Below, piece after piece: positions 58,537-64,000 of a stretch of DNA of 64,000 nt (position 1 is its first letter; every line of letters starts with the position of its first letter). The notes under the pieces were generated by a model. That model made no database searches. It saw only the letters and a program-made list of their open reading frames with translations, and was not told where the DNA came from. Source of the DNA: G963676655 sp963676655 (GTDB lineage: Bacteria > Verrucomicrobiota > Lentisphaeria > Victivallales > Victivallaceae); assembly GCA_963676655.2 (NCBI GenBank), contig CAXXKX010000001.1:119733-183732 (forward strand). Reading direction: 5' to 3'. The translations under genes were made by a program, and so were the position numbers.

Positions 58537-59004
58537 TTAAGCGTGACGCGGAATATAGATTTTAACATCACTGCCGGCTTGAAATACCAGACCGTTTTGT
58601 TGCAGTGAATACAAAAAATTTTTGACGGCATCAAGTTTCCCGGATGGACTTGATTGTTCCGGCAGGTTTATTTCATTTGAAATTGCCCCGACAGATTTTT
58701 TTTGTCCGGCCATGAAATCTTCATGAGAAAGACAATGTCGCCAGATATCATAGCCGGATTGGCTTAAAGCATAGGCTTTAAAGTTTTTTTCTCCTGTTTG
58801 ACAGTAAACCACGATCCGGTCATTAGTAATAACGGCTTTAAAAGCCGGATTGCGGACCGGAATGCTGTCATTGCTTACGGGCATTGAGGCTGGATGATCA
58901 CCCTCACGACTGGGAAAAAGACATCCACCTGCGGTAAGGACTGCCAGCGTACTGCCGGCGATCTTCAGAAAATCACGTCGGGTCAATTGCTTCAATTCAA
59001 GCAT
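58537..59004 (-). CDS. Tat-signal PqqD-like protein
   Basis: ATG 59004 follows GGAGGGAG. The N-terminus TRRDFLKIAGSTLAVLTAGGC is a Tat signal with a possible lipobox Cys at residue 28. Residues about 75-150 resemble PqqD, the RiPP recognition element: AYALSQSGYDIWRHCL helix, a linker, then AVKNFLYSLQQNGLVFQ as the last helix. PqqD-type domains bind the leader of the precursor for the radical SAM enzyme and are normally cytosolic, so the export signal is odd. The similarity to PqqD is by pattern only; the alternative is a small unrelated periplasmic protein. Confidence 0.55.
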   Translation of the reverse strand: MLELKQLTRRDFLKIAGSTLAVLTAGGCLFPSREGDHPASMPVSNDSIPVRNPAFKAVITNDRIVVYCQTGEKNFKAYALSQSGYDIWRHCLSHEDFMAGQKKSVGAISNEINLPEQSSPSGKLDAVKNFLYSLQQNGLVFQAGSDVKIYIPRHA

Positions 59005-59050
59005 GCCAACTCCCTCCTGATTTTTAATTAGAAATCCGGAATGATCCTTA

Positions 59051-59683
59051 TTACCATCCGGAGCTGAATAGCGTTTCCATCGAGATGTTTGAGCCTTTTC
59101 CTTTACTGAGAAGTAATTGGCGTTCCACGTATTTACCGATGATGTCGCCTTCTAGATTGACTATATCACCGTTTTTGGCATATTCAAGTGCGGTTTCCGC
59201 CAGGGTAACCGGGATCAGGTGAACTGTGAAGAATTCTTCAGTTACCTGAACCAGAGTCAGAGATATGCCGTCAATGGCAATCGAACCTTTTTCCACCAGA
59301 TAGGGGGCTAATTCCGGTGGAATCGCTATTTTGAGCTCGACATCTGTGCCGGAACGGTTCATTTCAATGATTTTTGAGACGCAGTCGATATGGCCGGAGA
59401 CGATGTGACCGCCAAGGCGGTCACCAACTCGCAGCGCCCGTTCAAGGTTGACTTTAGCACCAATACTTTTTGCCGCCAGACAGGTTCGTTTCAAGGTTTC
59501 ATCGAGCGTATGGAACTCCAACGTCCCGTCCGGATGATTCTTTTCCAGTGTCAGGCAGGCGCCGTTAATCGCGATCGATTCGCCGAACTGTAACGCTTCG
59601 AACGGTTTGTCCGGGCGGATCAGCAGTTTGCCGCCGCCCCGACTGATTATGGTTCCGGTTGTCTCTACCAAGCCGGTAAACAT
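59051..59683 (-). CDS. ribE: Riboflavin synthase alpha subunit
   Basis: The protein starts with the family signature MFTGLVE and has two lumazine-binding repeats (SIAINGACLTLEKNHPDG and SIAIDGISLTLVQVTEEF). It converts two 6,7-dimethyl-8-ribityllumazine molecules to riboflavin. Length 210 residues is normal. GGAG lies eight bases before ATG 59683. It is 74 bases downstream of gcvPB and 46 bases upstream of the PqqD-like gene. Other rib genes are not in the window. Confidence 0.95.
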   Translation of the reverse strand: MFTGLVETTGTIISRGGGKLLIRPDKPFEALQFGESIAINGACLTLEKNHPDGTLEFHTLDETLKRTCLAAKSIGAKVNLERALRVGDRLGGHIVSGHIDCVSKIIEMNRSGTDVELKIAIPPELAPYLVEKGSIAIDGISLTLVQVTEEFFTVHLIPVTLAETALEYAKNGDIVNLEGDIIGKYVERQLLLSKGKGSNISMETLFSSGW

Positions 59684-59757
59684 TGTTTTATCTCCAGTGA
59701 ATTTTCAATAGTATTTATTTATCCTTGATCATTCCTTGTTGGATATTGGATATTCTT

Positions 59758-61203
59758 TCAGGCGGTTAGAACTGGTTGTCTTGCCGCCAGGGTTTCGTCC
59801 AGTCTGCCGACCGGAGTGGTCACCGGGCATTTGGTCACTTCTTCCGGATCGTTGTCGACCAGATCGGCAATCTCCAGCATGGCATCGATAAAATTATCCA
59901 TTTCCTGCTTTGATTCCGTTTCGGTCGGTTCGATCATCAGTGCTTCCGGCACGATAAGCGGGAAGTACATCGTCGGTGGATGGAAGCCGCGGTCGATCAG
60001 CGCTTTGGCGATGTCCAATGCGTGTACGCCTTGTTTCGCTTGTCTGGTCGCGTCGATCACGCACTCGTGCATGCCCATGCGACAGTATTTCTGATTGAAA
60101 CGCTCAAGCAGTCTGGCGCGAATATAATTGGCGTTCAAAACCGCGTTTTCGCTGACGCGGCGGAAGCCGTTTTCGCCCAGCGTGAACATATAAGCACAAG
60201 CTTTGAGGATTACGCCGAAATTACCATAGAACGGTGCGATGTAGCCGATGCTGTCTTCAGCTTCATAATCCAGGTCAAAAGTGCCGTCATTGCGTTTGCG
60301 TACCCGGGAAACCGGGAGGAACGGGACCAGGCATTCGGCTACGCCGACCGGACCGGAGCCGGGGCCGCCGCCGCCGTGCGGCGTGGCAAATGTTTTGTGC
60401 AGATTGACATGCATGACATCGAATCCGAGATCACCAGGTCGAACCCGGCCGATGATCGCGTTCAGGTTGGCACCATCGCAGTAAGCCAGGCCGCCCGCCT
60501 CATGGACCAACTTGCAGATTTCTTCAACATTCGGGTCGAACAATCCGAGGGTGTTCGGACAGGTCAGCATGATTCCAGCAGTATCGTCTCCGAGTGCCGC
60601 TTTCAAGGCTTCCATATCCACGTTACCCTCAGGATCGCTGGGGATTTCTTTGGTTGTGAATCCGGCCACAGCGGCGCTGGCGGGATTGGTGCCGTGCGCG
60701 GCGTCCGGTATCAACATTACTTTGCGGTTGCTGTCGCCGCGTTTTTTGTGATAAGCGGCAATCAGCATGACGCCGGTCAATTCGCCGTGCGCGCCGGCCA
60801 GCGGCTGCATGGTGAAGTCGGCAAAGCCCAGTAATTCGGAAAGAATCCGCTCTGATTCATAAATCACTTCAAGCGCGCCCTGGGTCAGTAAGCCGCCGTG
60901 ACGCAATTGCGGCAGCAGCGGATGCAGATTGGCAAATCCGGGATGTCGGGCAATTTTTTCATGGAATTTCGGGTTATATTTCATGGTGCATGAACCTAAT
61001 GGATAGAAATGGGTGTCCACCCCGATGTTCTTGCGGCTGAGCAGGGTAAAGTGACGCATCGCGTCCTGCTCGGATACTTCCGGCAGTTCGGCCGGTTTTT
61101 CGCGTTTCAGATTGGTCGGGACATTAGACTTGAACGGGACGTCAAGTTCCGGCAGGGACGCACCCGGACGACCGGGACGGCTTTTATCAAAAATCAGGGT
61201 CAT
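59758..61203 (-). CDS. gcvPB: Glycine dehydrogenase (decarboxylating) subunit 2
   Basis: The PLP-binding Lys270 is in HVNLHKTFATPHGGGGPG. It is the C-terminal half of glycine decarboxylase of the two-subunit type. With subunit 1 it removes CO2 from glycine and passes the aminomethyl group to the lipoyl arm of GcvH. Length 481 residues is normal. Its start codon overlaps the stop of gcvPA by four bases (ATGA). Confidence 0.96.
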   Translation of the reverse strand: MTLIFDKSRPGRPGASLPELDVPFKSNVPTNLKREKPAELPEVSEQDAMRHFTLLSRKNIGVDTHFYPLGSCTMKYNPKFHEKIARHPGFANLHPLLPQLRHGGLLTQGALEVIYESERILSELLGFADFTMQPLAGAHGELTGVMLIAAYHKKRGDSNRKVMLIPDAAHGTNPASAAVAGFTTKEIPSDPEGNVDMEALKAALGDDTAGIMLTCPNTLGLFDPNVEEICKLVHEAGGLAYCDGANLNAIIGRVRPGDLGFDVMHVNLHKTFATPHGGGGPGSGPVGVAECLVPFLPVSRVRKRNDGTFDLDYEAEDSIGYIAPFYGNFGVILKACAYMFTLGENGFRRVSENAVLNANYIRARLLERFNQKYCRMGMHECVIDATRQAKQGVHALDIAKALIDRGFHPPTMYFPLIVPEALMIEPTETESKQEMDNFIDAMLEIADLVDNDPEEVTKCPVTTPVGRLDETLAARQPVLTA

Positions 61204-62540
61204 AGTACCGCCTCCATTGCATTGGCTAACGCTTTGATTTCTTCTCTGGTCCGTTTTTCCGTGACGGCTATCAGCAGCTGGTCGTTGCGTCCGGGATAGT
61301 AACGGCCGAGAGGAAATCCGGCGGCGAACCCTTTATCAACCAGGCGTCCGCAGATTTCGGCCGCGTCGCCGGGTAGTTTGACAATAAATTCATTGCAGAA
61401 CGCGTCTCCGCCGACCGCTTCGACTTTGTCGATTGCCAGCAGTTGCTGCCGGGTGAAATCGGCTTTCGAGGCGCATAATTCAGCCACATTGATCAAACCT
61501 TGTTTGCCGATGCAGGTCAGATAGACCAGCGCGGTCAGTGCGCAGAGGTTTTCGTTGGTGCAAATATTACTCATCGCGGCGGCGCGGCGAATATGTTGTT
61601 CCCTGGTTTGCAGGGTCAGGACAAAGCCTTCGCGGCCCTGGTCGTCTACAGTTCTGCCGCAGACCCGTCCGGGCATTTTGCGCATTAATTTTTCAGTTAC
61701 CGCCATGAAGCCCAGATACGGGCCGCCGAAACTTAACGGCAGACCAAGGCTCTGACCTTCGCCGGTAACAATATCGAATCCCATTTCACCTGGCGGTTTT
61801 AGAATGGCCAGGGCGGTTGGATAGCAGGAGCATACGGCCAGAACTTTTCTGGCGTGCAGTTCTTCGTTAAAAGAGGTCCAGTCTTCAACCGCGCCGAAAA
61901 AGTTTGGATACTGCACCATGACGCAGGCTGTTTTATCATCGACCGCCGCCAATAGATTATCCGCGGCTGAGCTGTCTGAATCATCCGGTACCGGTACGGT
62001 TACCAGTTCGACGTCAAGGTTGCTGCTGTAGCATTCGATCATTTTCAGGAAGATCGGGGAAACCGCGGCCGAGATAACCGCTTTGCGGCGGCGCGTGGTT
62101 CTGACCGCCAGCATCATCGCTTCGAACAATGCGGTTCCGCCGTCATAAAGCGAAGCATTGGCGATTGGCATTGAGGTCAAGCGGCTGATGGTTGACTGGT
62201 ATTCAAAAATGGCCTGCAAAGTGCCTTGCGAAGCTTCGGGCTGATACGGGGTGTACGCGGTGTAAAATTCACTGCGACCGGTAATTTCACTGACTGCGGC
62301 CGGGATAATATGGTCATAGTATCCGCCGCCCAGGAAACTGGTCAGTCCGAAAGAGTTTTTCGCGGCCATGGCCCGCAATTTTGTTGTAACTTCATATTCT
62401 GATAAACCCCGGGCGATATTCGGCAATTCAGGCGGCGGAACTTTGATTCCGGCTGCCTTCCATAAATTATCAAAGCCGTCGACTCCGACGGCTTCAAACA
62501 TTTCCCGGCGATCATCATCCGTATTGGCAATGTACGGCAA
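61200..62540 (-). CDS. gcvPA: Glycine dehydrogenase (decarboxylating) subunit 1
   Basis: The N-terminus PYIANTDDDRREMFEAVGV and the FLGGGYYDHIIPAAV segment near residue 70 are typical of the GcvPA subunit, which pairs with GcvPB. Length 446 residues is normal. It is 135 bases downstream of gcvH; a perfect inverted repeat lies in that gap. The gene for GcvT, the aminomethyltransferase, is not in the window. Confidence 0.96.
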   Translation of the reverse strand: MPYIANTDDDRREMFEAVGVDGFDNLWKAAGIKVPPPELPNIARGLSEYEVTTKLRAMAAKNSFGLTSFLGGGYYDHIIPAAVSEITGRSEFYTAYTPYQPEASQGTLQAIFEYQSTISRLTSMPIANASLYDGGTALFEAMMLAVRTTRRRKAVISAAVSPIFLKMIECYSSNLDVELVTVPVPDDSDSSAADNLLAAVDDKTACVMVQYPNFFGAVEDWTSFNEELHARKVLAVCSCYPTALAILKPPGEMGFDIVTGEGQSLGLPLSFGGPYLGFMAVTEKLMRKMPGRVCGRTVDDQGREGFVLTLQTREQHIRRAAAMSNICTNENLCALTALVYLTCIGKQGLINVAELCASKADFTRQQLLAIDKVEAVGGDAFCNEFIVKLPGDAAEICGRLVDKGFAAGFPLGRYYPGRNDQLLIAVTEKRTREEIKALANAMEAVL

Positions 62541-62560
62541 TTTACGCCTCCTTTAAATTT

Positions 62561-62593
62561 GTTCGCGGTTAACTTTTCGGTGAAACCGCGAAC
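62561..62593 (-). promoter_or_regulatory. Perfect 10-bp inverted repeat between gcvH and gcvPA
   Basis: GTTCGCGGTT (62561-62570) and AACCGCGAAC (62584-62593) are exact reverse complements around a 13-base loop. On the minus strand it lies after gcvH and before gcvPA. It lacks a T tract, so it is more likely an mRNA-stability or expression-ratio hairpin than a full terminator. Confidence 0.5.
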
Positions 62594-62675
62594 CTGGTTT
62601 ATTATTAAAAATCTGTTAGATTTATTTCCCTGTTTTAGAGATTATCCGACCTGCGGCTGCCGCGACGCGGATGGT

Positions 62676-63047
62676 TTATTTAGATTCTTTAAGGTATTTG
62701 AAGTATTGATCAAGGTCCATCAGGTCATCAAGATCATCTTCGTCAAAGTCCTTAAGTTTGAAAATCCAGCCGTCTTCTTCCGCTGATTTATTGATCAGTT
62801 CGGGATGGTCATCGAGCGCGTCATTGATCGCGACAACCGTACCGGAGATCGGGCAGTAGACGTCCGCGGCCGCTTTGACCGACTCAACCACGCCGACAGC
62901 GTCGCCGACGATGACGTCATCGCCTTCCAGCGGCAGCTCGACATAAGTGATGTCTCCAAGTTCTTCCGCCGCATGTTCGGAAATTCCGACAGTTGCAACG
63001 CGGCCTTTTACTTCGATCCATTCATGATCTTCTGAATAATATTTCAT
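62676..63047 (-). CDS. gcvH: Glycine cleavage system H protein
   Basis: The lipoyl attachment site is Lys58 in VGVVESVKAAADVY. The protein carries aminomethyl and electrons between the P, T and L proteins. Length 123 residues is normal, and DDLDDLMDLDQYFKYLKESK-type acidic tail is present. It is first in the gcvH-gcvPA-gcvPB-ribE minus-strand series. GGAG lies a few bases before ATG 63047, and no glycine riboswitch is seen upstream. Confidence 0.95.
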   Translation of the reverse strand: MKYYSEDHEWIEVKGRVATVGISEHAAEELGDITYVELPLEGDDVIVGDAVGVVESVKAAADVYCPISGTVVAINDALDDHPELINKSAEEDGWIFKLKDFDEDDLDDLMDLDQYFKYLKESK

Positions 63048-63344
63048 GACTCCATTCCTTTTATGAAAGTTTTAATTACAATATTGGTATTTTTTATATT
63101 CGGTAATAGAACACGCTTATAACCTTATTTGCAAGTCGCAATATAAGGATTTTTTTAAATTTTTTTATCACTCTCCTTAAAAATAATAATCCGTTACCAG
63201 TTGCCAGTTACCAGTTGCCGGTTATAACTCAACTCTTCCACTCATAACTCATAACTCACCACTCACCACTCACCACTCACCACTCACCACTCACCACTCA
63301 CCACTCACCACTTACCACTCACCACTTACCACTCATAACTAAAT
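63048..63344. other. Upstream region of gcvH with hairpin and heptamer tract
   Basis: It should contain the gcvH promoter on the minus strand. CCTTATTTGC and GCAATATAAGG (63123-63149) form an imperfect hairpin followed by ATTTTTTT on the plus strand; no plus-strand gene lies before it. From 63193 to 63337 it is a heptanucleotide repeat tract. No gene is supported here. Confidence 0.5.
63193..63337. repeat. Heptanucleotide tandem repeat tract
   Basis: From 63240 to 63337 there are 14 consecutive 7-base units: nine ACTCACC, two ACTTACC and three ACTCATA. A first, more diverged part in the same 7-base register runs 63193-63227 (GTTACCA, GTTGCCA, GTTACCA, GTTGCCG, GTTATAA). No coding gene overlaps it; it lies between gcvH and the end of the sulfatase gene, and the nearest unit is 8 bases from that stop codon. 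Confidence 0.9.
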
Positions 63345-64000
63345 TTATGACCGGCTTAAACGATCCTGGTCCATGCTTTGATCATATTTCAAATCAGTGT
63401 AAGGGCTGCTTTCAAAACGGCATTCGGTTTCACATACTCGCGGATCACTCTGTTCCCGCAACTCCTTGAACAGGGTTTCGCTGAGCTGATCCCGGATTAA
63501 TTTATATGTCTGATCATAGGCCAGATTATTGACCTGATTCGGATCGTTTTTCAAATCATATAATTCTTCGGCTGGTCGCTTGCCAAATCCAAGGTCAAAG
63601 TTTTCGGAGTGTTCCGGTTCGGCTCGATGGTGTATCATCCATGCCTTGGTCGGGCTGGCGTCAAAATCGGCATAGCAGACCATTGTGTCATTGGATAAAA
63701 CGTCGTAATCCGGTGCCGGGGCCGCCGGATTATCCATGCCGCATGGATCGCCCATCGGCCAGCGATCCGGAGCAAAATTCCTGATATAAAGGAAATCTTT
63801 GGTTCTGACTGCCCGATGCGGATATGGCAGGCCTTTTTCACGGGCAGTTGCTACATGTCGTTCCCGTCCGGTGACCACAAAATTTTTCACAACCGGCGGT
63901 GCGGTTCCTTTCATGCGCGGCAGTAATGACTCTGCCGGCATCCCTTCCGGTTTATCCAGTTCCGCGATCTCCAGGAACGTTGGGGCCACATCCATTATGT
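63345..64000 (-). CDS. C-terminal part of a sulfatase (5' end outside window)
   Basis: The frame is open to the last base, so the start lies right of the window and about 218 residues are visible. The visible part carries MDVAPTFLEIAELDKPEGMP, the usual segment after the barrel strand of arylsulfatases, a HHRAEPEH segment and ELYDLKNDPNQVNNLA, the classic C-terminal motif of the family. The catalytic Cys or Ser is not visible, so activity cannot be checked here. It is the second sulfatase gene in the window and differs in sequence from the one at 20918. Confidence 0.85.
   Translation of the reverse strand, partial: IMDVAPTFLEIAELDKPEGMPAESLLPRMKGTAPPVVKNFVVTGRERHVATAREKGLPYPHRAVRTKDFLYIRNFAPDRWPMGDPCGMDNPAAPAPDYDVLSNDTMVCYADFDASPTKAWMIHHRAEPEHSENFDLGFGKRPAEELYDLKNDPNQVNNLAYDQTYKLIRDQLSETLFKELREQSDPRVCETECRFESSPYTDLKYDQSMDQDRLSRS

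Noticed and set aside
59980..60834. 284-codon plus-strand frame over gcvPB
   Set aside because: Shadow of the G+C-rich gcvPB gene, which is fully supported by its PLP motif and coupling to gcvPA.
63048..63180. Glycine riboswitch upstream of gcvH
   Set aside because: The region is A+T-rich and shows no conserved aptamer core or tandem arrangement.
63240..63337. CRISPR array
   Set aside because: The repeats are seven bases with no spacers between them and no cas genes are in the window.

Overview
The window looks like a chromosome segment of a Gram-negative PVC-group bacterium, most likely Lentisphaerae/Verrucomicrobiota. The evidence is a short-tailed prepilin-like protein with an FTLIELLVVIAIIAIL leader next to a secreted glycosidase-like protein and a sulfatase, a second sulfatase at the right edge, a URO-D-like and a Gfo/Idh/MocA protein beside an AraC regulator, RNase HIII, and outer-membrane secretion genes. 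This is inferred from gene content only; there is no rRNA gene in the window.

Left region (1-13.2 kb). After the end of a secreted-type protein and a small hypothetical gene comes a strongly A+T-rich block (1366-11591) with five co-oriented genes and one gene remnant: a patatin-like phospholipase fused to a dynamin-like GTPase, a second dynamin-like GTPase, a broken 35-codon TerB-like remnant, a TerB-like protein, a third dynamin-like GTPase and another TerB-like protein. Just to its right are a zinc-ribbon microprotein, two copies of a 26-bp repeat that matches the 3' end of a tRNA (an integration-site scar) and a PD-(D/E)XK-like protein. I read this as an acquired membrane-targeting defence island, related in concept to Eleos-type dynamin systems but with a different composition.

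Carbohydrate region (13.2-23.4 kb): URO-D-like protein, 33-residue membrane microprotein plus DUF5658-like membrane protein, Gfo/Idh/MocA oxidoreductase, AraC regulator, prepilin-like protein, glycosidase-like protein, sulfatase and NAD kinase. Two perfect palindromes mark probable operators.

Housekeeping and envelope region (23.4-37.8 kb): multi-pass GT-C/YfhO-like protein, TPR protein, topA with an unusual tail, two PilT-family ATPases, a RAYT-type transposase, prfB, rnhC and a family 2 glycosyltransferase.

Redox region (37.9-43.4 kb, minus strand): a four-gene operon of a radical SAM enzyme, a 55-residue Tat-like small protein, an exported MEMO-AMMECR1 fusion, and a large membrane protein joining a spermidine-synthase-like domain to an FMN-binding domain. 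This is an AmmeMemoRadiSam system apparently working outside the cytoplasm. A PP2C phosphatase and an EF-G paralogue follow.

Export region (46.6-52.0 kb): a tight operon of secretin, HlyD/MacA-like adaptor, ABC ATPase and MacB-like permease, with a tandem duplication at its 3' end. A cluster of hairpins lies upstream.

Right region (52.7-64 kb): DUF1284-like protein, two secreted proteins sharing an N-terminal module, thiG, a RiPP-like set (Tat-signal PqqD-like protein, radical SAM/SPASM enzyme, Cys/Thr/Arg/Gly-rich candidate precursor), ribE, gcvH-gcvPA-gcvPB, a heptanucleotide repeat tract and the C-terminal part of a sulfatase.
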